This document shows, piece after piece, positions 1 to 9,453 of a stretch of DNA of 64,000 bases. The translations under genes were made by a program, and so were the position numbers. How positions within the stretch are numbered: the first letter of the stretch is position 1; every line of letters starts with the position of its first letter. The DNA lies in assembly GCA_002270465.1 (NCBI GenBank), contig NQOF01000001.1:684501-748500 (forward strand), read 5' to 3'. Source of the stretch: Blautia hominis (GTDB lineage: Bacteria; Bacillota; Clostridia; Lachnospirales; Lachnospiraceae). The notes beneath the pieces are model-generated. The model saw only the letters and a program-made list of their open reading frames with translations, did not search any database and was not told where the DNA came from.

Positions 1-188
1 ATACCCAGACGGCTGGCTGGTATGGAACGCCCCTGCCACCATTCGTTTAAATCTCTGCGATTGGGCAGACCCGCTCTTTTCTCTATTCCCACTGGAAGGT
101 AATTCAAATCATATACTTTTAAAACTTTAGTAATGGCAGATGAATCATGGTCAATCTGCAAATCTATAATAGGAGTATTTTTATTCAT
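1..188 (-). CDS. Partial CDS, N-terminus of a possible HipA/CtkA-like protein
   Basis: Only the first 62 codons lie in the window; the gene runs off the left edge. The visible protein starts MNKNTPIIDLQID and contains a stretch NRRDLNEWWQGRSIPASR. From memory this resembles the N-terminal part of HipA-like or CtkA-like kinase proteins of Firmicutes, but the catalytic region is outside the window, so the call is tentative. The ATG overlaps the stop of a five-codon upstream reading frame (start at 197) that follows a GGAGG sequence, so translation may be coupled. A good promoter lies at 248-277. Confidence 0.4.
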   Translation of the reverse strand, partial: MNKNTPIIDLQIDHDSSAITKVLKVYDLNYLPVGIEKRAGLPNRRDLNEWWQGRSIPASRLG

Positions 189-247
189 AAGTGTGCATTG
201 CACCTATATTTCCTCCTCTCCGGCTGATGCCATAAAATATAGCCATT

Positions 248-277
248 ATTATATCACGGTAAGTGGGTTATTGTCAC
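248..277 (-). promoter_or_regulatory. Sigma-A-type promoter for the left-edge gene
   Basis: On the minus strand GTGACA and TATAAT are separated by 18 bp, about 60 bp upstream of the left-edge reading frame. The -10 box is a perfect match, the -35 a 5/6 match. Confidence 0.5.
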
Positions 278-412
278 TGCCGCTTTCGTATAAAATCCCA
301 ATTTCCTATTTTTCTGCACGTCCCTATAGCTTTTCCTCACCTGCTGCCGGACAAATTGCACGCCTGGTACCGCTGTCCTCAATGGCATATGCAATCCTCT
401 TTAGCTTCCGTC

Positions 413-1360
413 TCAGCTGAAATAAGATTCCAGACTCTCCTGCAGCTGTTTCCATGATCTCACCTTTCTCTCCGTCACCCTGTCCTCCGGCAGTATCTCA
501 CTGCAGAGGATCGGAGAATCCACCCTATATTTCTTCCTTCCCCCAGCCACGGCAGCACTGCTTTGGTTGGCATAGCAGTAGAGGCATCCATGGGGACAGG
601 TGTCATAGGCGCCAATATCAATACTCTCCATACAGCCGCACTCACTTCTCTGGTTCTTGTCCTTTCCAGCTTCCAGGCCGCAGCCGCATAGGCGCCCGAT
701 CAGTTCTTTGTCCATACAGCTCCCGTGGGCGATCCCGTATTTCTGAAGGTCCGCCTTTTCCGCGCAGGTCACGATCTCCATGCCGTGGCTTTTGGCAGTC
801 CGGGCCAGCTTCCCGGCCAGCACGCACAGACTTTCCTCCTCAAAGGGTTCACAGCCCAATCTTTCCAGGTTCTTTCGTATCTTAGGGTAGAAATCCAGAA
901 AACTGATGACCACCCGCCTTGTATATCCTTCCAATGCATCCGCAATCTGTGTAAATGCCCGCAGATGGTAATCAGCCGTATACCGTTCGCTGAAAAATAT
1001 AGGATCATACCGCCATATGACCCGCTCTGCTCCCAGACTGCCGGCAAGTGACCGGAATGCGGGGATCAAAACCCGTTTCTTATCCGGCAGCCCTGGCTCC
1101 ACATCTCTTCCGTATCCGGTCAGTGTAAACTGAAAGTAATACATGTATCCTTTCAGTAAAGAAAGCCGTTCCAGCATAGGCGCAGGATTCTTTGTCCAGA
1201 ATACAATGCAGTCCACCACCTCCGGGGCTAGGGAAATACGGCTGACCTGGTGGCGGGAAACAGGATTGCGCACACAGGCATATCCCGCTTCTATGCGCTC
1301 AAAAAACCAGTCCGAATAATATGCCGGCACATCTGTTCTCCGGCTCACACTCAGGATCAA
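413..1360 (-). CDS. DUF1848 family protein (radical-SAM-like Cys cluster)
   Basis: The 315-residue protein matches the DUF1848 family as I know it: N-terminal MILSVSRRTDVPAYY, a central IRRYDP-like stretch (VIWRYDPIFFSER) and a C-terminal cysteine cluster CPHGCLYCYAN that suggests an Fe-S cluster. The family is often annotated as radical-SAM or photolyase-related, but its reaction is unknown. The start is a TTG codon at 1360 preceded by AGAGGTG at proper spacing; no in-frame ATG fits as well. It is divergent from the GH120 gene and is probably transcribed alone. Confidence 0.75.
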   Translation of the reverse strand: MILSVSRRTDVPAYYSDWFFERIEAGYACVRNPVSRHQVSRISLAPEVVDCIVFWTKNPAPMLERLSLLKGYMYYFQFTLTGYGRDVEPGLPDKKRVLIPAFRSLAGSLGAERVIWRYDPIFFSERYTADYHLRAFTQIADALEGYTRRVVISFLDFYPKIRKNLERLGCEPFEEESLCVLAGKLARTAKSHGMEIVTCAEKADLQKYGIAHGSCMDKELIGRLCGCGLEAGKDKNQRSECGCMESIDIGAYDTCPHGCLYCYANQSSAAVAGGRKKYRVDSPILCSEILPEDRVTERKVRSWKQLQESLESYFS

Positions 1361-1468
1361 TCACGTCACCTCTTTTCCGAAAATATGTTCGTTTTTTTGA
1401 TTATACACCATTCTGTCCTCCGGCACAACCGTGACACAAATTTCAAGGAAAATCCCCCAAAATTCGTC

Positions 1469-1497
1469 TTGTCCCGCCCCTCTTGATTGTCTATACT
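1469..1497 (+). promoter_or_regulatory. Candidate promoter of the GH120 gene
   Basis: TTGTCC and TATACT are separated by 17 bp, 75 bp upstream of the GH120 start. The -35 match is weak, so this is a candidate only. Confidence 0.35.
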
Positions 1498-1571
1498 TAA
1501 AGACAGGAAAAGTACTGAACAGAAAGGTACCAAACAGTGATAGGAAAAGTTTTATAACAGGAGGAAAATCC

Positions 1572-3515
1572 ATGAACAGAGAATACCATGTAGCAGTCAC
1601 AGGCTGTGATCACGCGGAGGGAACAAAAGAGGCTCCCTTCAGAACCATATCAAAGGCAGCAAAGACCGCCGAAACAGGGGATAAGATCATTGTGCATGAG
1701 GGTGAATACCGGGAATGGGTAAAGCCGGAACACAGCGGCTACAGCAATATCAGCCGCATTGTATATGAAGCCGCCCAAGGGGAAAAGGTGGTGATCAAAG
1801 GCTCCGAGCGAATTCAGAACTGGGAAAATATAGAGGGAACTGTCTGGAAAGCCGTTGTTCCAAATACACTTTTCGGGGACTATAATCCATACAAAGAACC
1901 GCTGTGGGGTGACTGGTTCATCTATCCGGATGACAATTCTGTCCATGCAGGTGACGTATACTTAAACGGCAAATCTTTCTATGAAGCAAAATCCCTGGAT
2001 GAGGTAAAAAATCCCCAGATCCGCACAGAGGGATACAATCCGCCGTGGACAAAACATCCCGAACCGATCAAGGATAAAGCATGGACCATTCATCAGTGGT
2101 ACGCTGAGACTGACCATGAAAACACATATATCTACGCCAACTTCCAGGGCGCTGACCCGAACAAAGAACTGGCTGAGATCAATGTGCGCAAGTGCTGTTT
2201 CTACCCTGAGAAAACAGGCATGAATTATATTACGGTGCGGGGCTTTGAGATGGCTCAGGCCGCCTGCCCGTGGACACCGCCCACGGCTGACCAGCCGGGC
2301 CTTCTGGGTGCCAACTGGAGCAAGGGCTGGATCATGGAAAATAACATCATCCATGATGCCAAATGCAGCGGCATCAGCATTGGAAAAGAAGCATCCACAG
2401 GACATAACCACTGTACCAGAAGGCATAGAAAACCAGGTTACCAGTACCAGATGGAAGCTGTGTTCCGCGCTCTGAAGATCGGCTGGAGCAAAGAGAAGAT
2501 CGGTTCTCACATTATCCGGAACAATGTGATTTATGACTGCGGACAAAATGGTATTGTAGGTCATATGGGCTGCGTATTCAGCCAGATTTATAACAACCAT
2601 ATTTACAATATCGCTGTCAAACATGAGTATTTCGGCTACGAGATTGCAGGCATCAAGCTCCATGCAGCTATTGACGTGCAGATCCACAACAATAACATTC
2701 ATGACTGCACCCTTGGTACCTGGCTTGACTGGCAGGCACAGGGCACTCGTGTCAGCAAAAACCTGTTCTACAACAATGACCGTGACCTGATGGTTGAAGT
2801 GACTCACGGACCTTATATGGTGGACAACAACATCTTTGCCTCTGCCTATAACTTTGACAACATTGCCCAGGGCGGCGCTTACGTTCATAACCTGTGCTGC
2901 GGAACCATGAGAAGAGAGGATGTTCTGAACCGCTCTACCCCATATCATTTCCCGCACAGCACAGAGGTGGCAGGCACTACCCCTGTATATGGAGGGGATG
3001 ACCGTCTGTACAACAATATCTTTGTGGGCAGTGCGGATGCCTATACGGAGCAGTCCTTATGCGGAACCGAAGGCTACAACGGCTCCACCACCACCCTGGA
3101 GGAATATATGGAAACCGTTGCCTCCATGGGTAATGAGGACTTGGAAATGTTTGAACAGGTAAAACAGCCGGCCTACATCAATCACAATGCCTATCTGAAA
3201 AATGCTCCGGCATTTGATAAGGAAAAAGATAACTTTATAAGCCAGGCTGACCCGCAGGTAAAGATCTCCGTTGAGGGGGAAGAAACCTACCTGGAGATCC
3301 AGCTTGAAAAAGACATGCTGGATATACCTTCTGAGATCATCTGCACAGAAAAACTGGGTATGGTCCGCATTCCGGAAGCTCCCTTTGACGGCCCTGACGG
3401 TGAATCCATTGTTCTGGACACTGACTACAACGGTACCAAACGCTGTGAGACACCCGCAGCCGGACCTTTGGAAGGCCTGAAAGAAGGATATAACAAAATA
3501 AAGATCTGGGGATAA
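1572..3515 (+). CDS. GH120 beta-xylosidase, right-handed beta-helix
   Basis: This 647-residue protein closely resembles the GH120 enzyme XylC of Thermoanaerobacterium saccharolyticum over its whole length, including IIVHEGEYREWVKP near the N-terminus and the beta-helix core. The XylC catalytic pair, Asp382 and Glu405, corresponds to Asp386 in TWLDWQAQG and Glu409 in VEVTHGPY; the 23-residue spacing is conserved. The enzyme releases xylose from xylo-oligosaccharides. There is no signal peptide, so it acts in the cytoplasm on imported oligosaccharides. The ATG at 1572 follows AGGAGG; the open frame extends 47 codons upstream but without support. No transporter or other xylan gene is adjacent. 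Confidence 0.92.
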   Translation: MNREYHVAVTGCDHAEGTKEAPFRTISKAAKTAETGDKIIVHEGEYREWVKPEHSGYSNISRIVYEAAQGEKVVIKGSERIQNWENIEGTVWKAVVPNTLFGDYNPYKEPLWGDWFIYPDDNSVHAGDVYLNGKSFYEAKSLDEVKNPQIRTEGYNPPWTKHPEPIKDKAWTIHQWYAETDHENTYIYANFQGADPNKELAEINVRKCCFYPEKTGMNYITVRGFEMAQAACPWTPPTADQPGLLGANWSKGWIMENNIIHDAKCSGISIGKEASTGHNHCTRRHRKPGYQYQMEAVFRALKIGWSKEKIGSHIIRNNVIYDCGQNGIVGHMGCVFSQIYNNHIYNIAVKHEYFGYEIAGIKLHAAIDVQIHNNNIHDCTLGTWLDWQAQGTRVSKNLFYNNDRDLMVEVTHGPYMVDNNIFASAYNFDNIAQGGAYVHNLCCGTMRREDVLNRSTPYHFPHSTEVAGTTPVYGGDDRLYNNIFVGSADAYTEQSLCGTEGYNGSTTTLEEYMETVASMGNEDLEMFEQVKQPAYINHNAYLKNAPAFDKEKDNFISQADPQVKISVEGEETYLEIQLEKDMLDIPSEIICTEKLGMVRIPEAPFDGPDGESIVLDTDYNGTKRCETPAAGPLEGLKEGYNKIKIWG

Positions 3516-3530
3516 CCCATTACAATGAAA

Positions 3531-3561
3531 ACGGGACGCCGAAGATCCAGGCGTCCCGTTC
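3531..3561. terminator. Bidirectional terminator-like hairpin
   Basis: An 11-bp perfect stem (AACGGGACGCC / GGCGTCCCGTT) with a 9-nt loop lies between the convergent GH120 and GGDEF/EAL genes. No strong U-tract on either side. Confidence 0.6.
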
Positions 3562-3563
3562 CA

Positions 3564-6266
3564 TTATTTATCCAAATACCTTTTTTCATATTCATCCACG
3601 GAGATTGGCTTACTGAACAGAAATCCCTGTGCCAGTTCCACACCGCAGGCACGTAGGACTTCAAGCTGTTCCTCTGTCTCGATCCCCTCTGCCACGATCT
3701 GAATGCCCATCTGTTTCCCCATCTCCACAATGGAGCCTATGATAGCCCGGGCTTTGGAATTTTTCACCACATCATCCACCATACTCTTATCCAGTTTTAA
3801 AACATCGAACTCCACTGCCGACAAAAGAGCCAGATTCGCGTACTCTGTGCCAAAGTCATCAATGGTCACAATAAATCCGGCCTCCCTGATCTTTTCGATC
3901 AAAGTACCAATATCAATATCATTGACGCTTCTGACGGTCTCTGTTATTTCTATCTCAAGATACTTGGGTGAGATTTTGTATTGTTCGCATATGCCCAAAA
4001 GACGTTCTATGAAATGCGGCTGGGCCAGGGAATATCTTGAAAAGTTCACGGATACAGGAAATCCCTTTTTCCCCTCCATGCTCCATTCTTTTATCTTGGA
4101 GCAGATGAATTCAAACACAAAGAAGTCAATTTGGCTGACTGTCTGGGATTCCTCCAAAAGAGGGAGAAAATTGCCCGGAAGAACCAGGGAGCCATCTCTG
4201 GACTGGTATCGGATCAGGGCCTCTGCGCCCACTGCCATTCTGTCCGAAGATGAAATCTTTGGCTGCAGATAAACCACAAACTGGTTCCTGCTGATCTCTT
4301 CCCTGAGGATTTCAGGGTCCGTCAGATAAAGCAGTTCGTCGCTGTGGTGGCGGTACCTTTTGGAAACCGGGTTATTCCTGTAAAATTCCTTCTTGTCCTC
4401 ATACATCCTGGCATCCGCATTTGCCACAGCCTGACTTACGTCCACCAGCTTCTCTGTCCACTGGGAACCAATGGCTGCCCTGCACAATTCATCTCTTTTG
4501 AATGATGCCCGCAGAGCATTTACCTTTCCACGGAAATGCTCTTTTGATACACCGGGGCAGACGATCACAAACTCGTCGCCTCCCACCCGGTAAAAACTGC
4601 CTTCCTGAAAAACCTTTTTCATGCGCTCCGCGCATTCAATAAGCACTTTATCCCCGAAAGCATGGCCGAACTGGTCATTAATATCCTTCAGCCCGTTGAC
4701 ATCCAGGTATACTATACCCACGCTCCCCTCTCTTCCGGCCAGCTTCTGCATATCTTCCATGTAGCGGTTTCTGTTGTAAAAGGATGTGAGGGTATCAAAA
4801 TAACTGAGATGGGACAACTGCTGCTCATCCTCTGCTCTGCGATAGGCAAGCAGGATAAAGTAGCAAAGTGTCTGAAGGATCGAACTGATATTCAATAGAC
4901 GTTCCTCCGGAAGATTATCCACACCAAGACATCCCACCACCACCCCTTCCTTCTCCAGAGGGGATATGGCTATATTGCGGATATTCCGTTCCCGGATGAT
5001 GTCCTCACTTCCCGGAAACATTTCCCTGAATTCCTCCGCACTTTTTATGACTATGCAGCCTTCCTTACGCAGTATCCCGCGCCACTGTTCCAATTGCTCC
5101 CTGCCCAGGTTCTGCAGGACCTCCTGCCTGGATCCCACATTTTCGGCACACCATTCATAGTCGTTATTGAAAAATCCTCCGGTCAGATTGAACATATACG
5201 TCCTCTCTGCATTTAAAAACACACCGCTCTCCCGCAGGACATCGTTTACCGCGTCCCCTATATCTTTTTCACAGTACAGGGTTCTGATGCATTCCATCAC
5301 CATCTGCTCTGAGCTGAGGGCATACCGCAGCTTTTCTTTTTCATACTCTGCTTCCGTAGTATCAAAAGCCAGTTCCAGGCGCGCCTGTTTTCCATCCCAC
5401 TCGATCAGACGGTCTTTGAGCAGGTAATGCCGGCCTGTGATGGGATTGGTGGTTTCCCAGGTATAATTCTCTCCGCTTTTCAGATATTTGGTGGTGCAGA
5501 ACGGACAGGGGGTATCTCTTCCCTGTAGTACCTGATAGCAGAGTTTCCCCTCCACATCATCTATCCGAAAACTGCGTTTTCCCGCTTCATTTATGAATAA
5601 CAATTCATATGTATCAACATCAGAGACATACAGGAGTTCAGAGATCTCATTCATGGGCGCCTGGATATCCTCTGTCATTCTGGAAAGTTTACGGCTCTTT
5701 TCCAGATTGGCATTCTCCATCAGTGCAACTGCCTTACGCCTTTTCTCCTGCTGCTTCATATAAAATGCCAGAAAGATCGCCGCAGCCGTACATATAAGGG
5801 TCAGCGCAGCAAAACAAATCTGTGCCATTCGCACATAACCTTCCGCATACTGCTCTGCAACCCCTACACTCTGATCAGCCAGCTCAAAATATTCTTCGCT
5901 CAAAAGGTACAGCGTACTGCTGTCCGCCCCCTGTCTCACCTTCAGGATCTCCAGTTTTATCTCTTCCCAGCGTTCCTGCATAAGGGCCATCATTTCCTGA
6001 TATTTTGCGTCATTGAGCCTGACCAGATGATTTTCCCCTTTTCCCGTGCGCAGCTCTTCTATGATGCCGTCCAGCTTATCTATCAGGGCATCATCCCGGC
6101 GTCCTTCCAGTTCCTCTTTCACCAGCCTTTGGGTCGCTCCTCGCACCACCCCGGTATAGTTGATGACTCTTGCATTTCCCTGGAGGCTCCTCATAGAATA
6201 TAAGGACAGAAGCCCGGATAATACCAGAGCGACCAGCAGAAAAATGGTTCTCATCTTCTTTTGCAT
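3564..6266 (-). CDS. Membrane-anchored GGDEF-EAL cyclic-di-GMP protein
   Basis: This protein of about 900 residues has an N-terminal TM helix, a helical extracytoplasmic sensor of about 120 residues, a second TM near residue 155, a PAS-like region with a CPFC motif, a GAF-like region (TYMFNLTGG... to NIAISPLEKEG), GGDEF and EAL. The GGDEF motif (RVGGDEF, about residue 558) and EAL motifs (AEALIRY, about 680; DDFGTEYA, about 802; KLDKSMVDD; EGIET) are intact, so both synthesis and hydrolysis of c-di-GMP are possible. No RxxD inhibitory site is seen before GGDEF. I prefer the ATG at 6266 to the in-frame GTG at 6272, because GAGGG is then 9 nt away. Confidence 0.9.
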   Translation of the reverse strand: MQKKMRTIFLLVALVLSGLLSLYSMRSLQGNARVINYTGVVRGATQRLVKEELEGRRDDALIDKLDGIIEELRTGKGENHLVRLNDAKYQEMMALMQERWEEIKLEILKVRQGADSSTLYLLSEEYFELADQSVGVAEQYAEGYVRMAQICFAALTLICTAAAIFLAFYMKQQEKRRKAVALMENANLEKSRKLSRMTEDIQAPMNEISELLYVSDVDTYELLFINEAGKRSFRIDDVEGKLCYQVLQGRDTPCPFCTTKYLKSGENYTWETTNPITGRHYLLKDRLIEWDGKQARLELAFDTTEAEYEKEKLRYALSSEQMVMECIRTLYCEKDIGDAVNDVLRESGVFLNAERTYMFNLTGGFFNNDYEWCAENVGSRQEVLQNLGREQLEQWRGILRKEGCIVIKSAEEFREMFPGSEDIIRERNIRNIAISPLEKEGVVVGCLGVDNLPEERLLNISSILQTLCYFILLAYRRAEDEQQLSHLSYFDTLTSFYNRNRYMEDMQKLAGREGSVGIVYLDVNGLKDINDQFGHAFGDKVLIECAERMKKVFQEGSFYRVGGDEFVIVCPGVSKEHFRGKVNALRASFKRDELCRAAIGSQWTEKLVDVSQAVANADARMYEDKKEFYRNNPVSKRYRHHSDELLYLTDPEILREEISRNQFVVYLQPKISSSDRMAVGAEALIRYQSRDGSLVLPGNFLPLLEESQTVSQIDFFVFEFICSKIKEWSMEGKKGFPVSVNFSRYSLAQPHFIERLLGICEQYKISPKYLEIEITETVRSVNDIDIGTLIEKIREAGFIVTIDDFGTEYANLALLSAVEFDVLKLDKSMVDDVVKNSKARAIIGSIVEMGKQMGIQIVAEGIETEEQLEVLRACGVELAQGFLFSKPISVDEYEKRYLDK

Positions 6267-6358
6267 ATGCACTTGCCCTCAAACCTTTCTCACAGACGGC
6301 CATGCCGCTTTTAGGGAAACGGCAGCGCATCAGTAAACGGTATTTCTTCTTTCTTCTA

Positions 6359-6387
6359 AGTATAGAATGTATTTTACTGCAAGTCAA
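6359..6387 (-). promoter_or_regulatory. Promoter of the GGDEF-EAL gene
   Basis: On the minus strand TTGACT and TATACT are separated by 17 bp. The -35 box overlaps the last codons of the EcsC gene, so the downstream gene has its own promoter. Confidence 0.6.
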
Positions 6388-7178
6388 TGCGCTTTGTCTT
6401 TGTCCATTAAAAACCTTTTTCTGTACTTTATTTTCCCATAGTCCAGTATTCTTTTGAGATAAATCGAATCATAAGCTCCGCCAATTACCCCTGCCACCGG
6501 AATCCCCTGCAAAAACTTCATGTACAGCAGTTCTTTTGAGAGGACAGAGGAGGTTTTTCTGATCTGCTCCCCGCTGTCGTATCCCTGGGGTACTGTCTGC
6601 TCCATGATATATCGGTCTGTCTGCTCATTGATCTGTCTCAGAGCGTCTCCATAGGACAAGGCTCCCTGTATGAGCAGCAGTATGAAATACTTCTCCTCCT
6701 CCGTATCATACGAATATCCATAGTGAAGCGCGGTTTCATAAATGCTTTTCAGTATCATGCCGGTAAAAAGGGGAATGTCGGGAAGGCCAATGCCAAGGAT
6801 CCCAAGGCCTACTCCTTCCACCCCTGCCAGAAGAAGATTCCTGCTGCCTGCAGCCTGGGCTTTTTTCGTAAATGTGCGGAGTGTTTTTTTATTTTCCAGC
6901 AATCCGGCAGCGTAGGCATCTACTTTATACGTGTGCTCTATCTTCTCCCTGGAATATGTCTTCTCTATCACATCCGTCCCCTTCTCAAATATGAGGCCGA
7001 ATGCTTTCTCAAATGCCTTATCCAGAGTCTCCTGCAGCCTGGCCGGAACCTTTGCTTCCAAAGTCCGGTCAAGAAAAGACGCATTCTTCTCCTCATTTCG
7101 TTTTAGAAATGCCTGCTCTTTTTTTAGAACCGCTTCCATCTCCACTGTCCGGGTAGATTTTTTTCTTCTCTTGATCAT
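6384..7178 (-). CDS. EcsC family protein
   Basis: This 264-residue protein carries the EcsC-family signature: a glycine-rich hydrophobic segment (GVEGVGLGILGIGLPDIP) followed by FTGMILKSIYETALHYGY. The family is named after Bacillus EcsC, but no biochemical role is established. The first half is charged and probably helical; the central segment could associate with membranes. The start MIKRRKKSTR at 7178 is preceded by AAGGCGG; the open frame reaches upstream to 7235 without a better site. It lies just downstream of the UvrD-type helicase and may be cotranscribed with it. Confidence 0.75.
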   Translation of the reverse strand: MIKRRKKSTRTVEMEAVLKKEQAFLKRNEEKNASFLDRTLEAKVPARLQETLDKAFEKAFGLIFEKGTDVIEKTYSREKIEHTYKVDAYAAGLLENKKTLRTFTKKAQAAGSRNLLLAGVEGVGLGILGIGLPDIPLFTGMILKSIYETALHYGYSYDTEEEKYFILLLIQGALSYGDALRQINEQTDRYIMEQTVPQGYDSGEQIRKTSSVLSKELLYMKFLQGIPVAGVIGGAYDSIYLKRILDYGKIKYRKRFLMDKDKAH

Positions 7179-7215
7179 TTTTCCGCCTTTCCAAAAAAGA
7201 TTATGTCCGCTGCTT

Positions 7216-9435
7216 CTATATATATTCCAGTTCACTGAACGCTTTTATGAATTCTTTTTTTCCATACCCCTCAAATTCTGCTTCCAGCATAGTTTCATCC
7301 TCATTCACCACAACGCCTGTTCCGTATCTGGAATGCCGGACAAGCTTCTGCTGTTTTGCCTGTTCGGGACTCTGTTCCGGACTCTGTTCCAAACTCTGTT
7401 CCGGATTCTGTTCCAAACTCTGTTCCGGATTCTGTTCCAAACTCTGTTCCGGATTCTGTTCCAAACTCTGTTCCGGATTCTGTTCCAAACTCTGTTCCGG
7501 ATTCTGTTCCAAACTCTGTCCCGGACTCTGTTCCAAACACCCGGCAGTCATACTGCGCCTCTGTTCCTGCACCTGGCGTTTTAATTCCTGCAGGCTCACA
7601 GCAGGGCCTATGTCCTCATCGTGTTCCAGCAGCCGGGGTGGGATCATACGGATATAACGGCTCTCCCCCGGATCAGCTCTCTCCTGGGGATTCATGTAAT
7701 AGGACAGTTCCAAATGGTCCTTTGCTCTGGTGATACCCACAAAAAACAGCCTTCTCTCTTCCTCCTCCCCCTCCATATCCCCGGTCCTGAGCGGAATCAG
7801 CCCATGATTCACCCCCGTGATAAACACACAGGAAAATTCCAGCCCCTTTGACGCATGGATGGTCATGAGTTTTACGCGGTCTTCCTGCCGGCTGATATCC
7901 TCCCGCAGCACATCCGATCCGTAGAGTGAGGAGGAATTGACAAACTCCCGCATTCCCGACGCCCGCTCTGCCTGCTGTTCTCTCACATAGGCATACATAA
8001 TCCCAAACAGTCTGCGCACCGCGTCACTGTCCTCATGGAAGGATGCCGACACAGGGTTCAGGTACCTGTCCAGTTCAAAATATGTAAACAGTTCTTCCTC
8101 ATTGCCCAGTTCCCTGCAATTTTCCACCAATCCGCACATTCTGTCAAACAAAAGGGATTTTCCCGGCTGTCCGGCCCTGACAATCTCCTCAGCCTTTTTC
8201 CCGCTGATACCTTCCCCGTACTCCCGGCTGGAAAGTACATAGATCCCGGATGCCGTATCCTTTGTGTTCAGTGAAAACCGGAGAAGACGGATACACCATT
8301 TGAGCACAGGCACATCACCCACCGTCTTCTTCAAGGATACCTCAAAGGGGATACCCTCTCTTAAAAACACGTCCTCAAATATTTTAGACTGGCTCTGCAG
8401 ACGGTAAAATACAGCCATCTCCCCATAAGATATGCCCTCCTCATGCAGCTTTTTCATTCTGGCTGCAAGATAACAGGCATCCTGAAAAGCATCATACTGG
8501 CGTCTGACTATGATCTTGCTCCCCGGCTCCCGCACCCCCGTAAGAGGGCTTCCGTTCTGCAGAAAACAACGGGCAGCCTCCAAAATGGAGGTGCTGGAGC
8601 GGTAATTGATGGGAAGTGTCAGCTCTTTTGCCTGATATTTGTGCTTTAAAGTATAAAATATCTGAAACGCGCTGCCCCGCCAGCTATAAATCACCTGGTT
8701 GGGGTCCCCCACCGCAAACAGGCTGGCTCCGCGGCTTATGAGACGGTCCGTAAAAACAAGCTGCTGGGTGTCACTGTCCTGGACTTCATCAATAATGACC
8801 CACTTGGGAGATACGGATTTCTGTTCTGCCTCCTTCAGAAGAAAATTAGCGTTTTCCAGCAAGTCAAAAAAGGTCATTTTATCCTGCTTTGCCTTCTCCT
8901 CCTTTAGCAGCCCGGCAAGCTCATAAATATCGTCCTGATATTTTGAGACCTTCTTTTCCGCCTCCCGGACAGCCATGGCTGACTCCAGCCTTTTTTTGAG
9001 GCGGTTCTTATATTTGATCTTCAGCTTGTGCTGCCTGATCAAGTCATAAGCCAGCTCCAGCTCCTCCTCGGGGTCTATGACCAGAAACTCTTTACTATAA
9101 CCCAGATCCTCCACAGGAAGGAACTCCCGCAGATAATACAGGGCCGTACTGTGAAACGTACCGAATCCTCTGAGTTTATCTGCCGGCAGTTCCGGTTCCG
9201 CTGCCAAAAGCCTGGACTTAATCTCGTCTGCGGCTTTATTGGTAAAGGTGAGCACCGTCATATCCTCATAACCCACCTTTTTTATATGGTGCAGATATTG
9301 GATTTTAGTGATCAGCACTGTCGTCTTGCCGCTCCCCACATTTGCATTCACCACACAGGCAGGGCTCTCATCCAGAACGGCTTCTCTTTGATATGGATTC
9401 AGTCTGTCCAATTCTTTTTCAAAATACAATTCCAT
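7216..9435 (-). CDS. UvrD/PcrA-type superfamily 1 helicase with repeat linker
   Basis: A 739-residue SF1A helicase. Visible motifs: Q-motif NPYQREAV, Walker A NVGSGKTTVL (about 32-41), motif II VIIDEVQDSD, motif III GDPNQVIYSWRG, motif V/VI region LMTIHASKGLEF and LFFVGITRAKDHL. The C-terminus ends in a PcrA-like Tudor domain (VRHSRYGTGVVV...). Between helicase core and Tudor domain lies an E/Q/P-rich linker built from seven 8-residue units (consensus LEQNPEQS). It probably acts in DNA repair or at transcription-replication conflicts. The start at 9435 has GGGGG 7 nt upstream. It follows the mrfA-type gene by 18 bp, suggesting one transcript. Confidence 0.88.
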   Translation of the reverse strand: MELYFEKELDRLNPYQREAVLDESPACVVNANVGSGKTTVLITKIQYLHHIKKVGYEDMTVLTFTNKAADEIKSRLLAAEPELPADKLRGFGTFHSTALYYLREFLPVEDLGYSKEFLVIDPEEELELAYDLIRQHKLKIKYKNRLKKRLESAMAVREAEKKVSKYQDDIYELAGLLKEEKAKQDKMTFFDLLENANFLLKEAEQKSVSPKWVIIDEVQDSDTQQLVFTDRLISRGASLFAVGDPNQVIYSWRGSAFQIFYTLKHKYQAKELTLPINYRSSTSILEAARCFLQNGSPLTGVREPGSKIIVRRQYDAFQDACYLAARMKKLHEEGISYGEMAVFYRLQSQSKIFEDVFLREGIPFEVSLKKTVGDVPVLKWCIRLLRFSLNTKDTASGIYVLSSREYGEGISGKKAEEIVRAGQPGKSLLFDRMCGLVENCRELGNEEELFTYFELDRYLNPVSASFHEDSDAVRRLFGIMYAYVREQQAERASGMREFVNSSSLYGSDVLREDISRQEDRVKLMTIHASKGLEFSCVFITGVNHGLIPLRTGDMEGEEEERRLFFVGITRAKDHLELSYYMNPQERADPGESRYIRMIPPRLLEHDEDIGPAVSLQELKRQVQEQRRSMTAGCLEQSPGQSLEQNPEQSLEQNPEQSLEQNPEQSLEQNPEQSLEQNPEQSLEQSPEQSPEQAKQQKLVRHSRYGTGVVVNEDETMLEAEFEGYGKKEFIKAFSELEYI
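7363..7541. repeat. 24-bp minisatellite inside the UvrD-type helicase gene
   Basis: About seven 24-bp units, five of them identical at protein level (EQNPEQSL). Units are a multiple of three, so changes in copy number keep the frame. The opposite strand is also open in all three frames through the repeat; those frames are shadows. Confidence 0.9.
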
Positions 9436-9453
9436 ACGATATCCCCCGCACTG

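Noticed and set aside
324-412. Minus-strand frame RRKLKRIAYAIEDSGTRRA behind the DUF1848 gene
   Set aside because: Coding-like composition but only 29 codons, no start and no recognised family; too weak to annotate.
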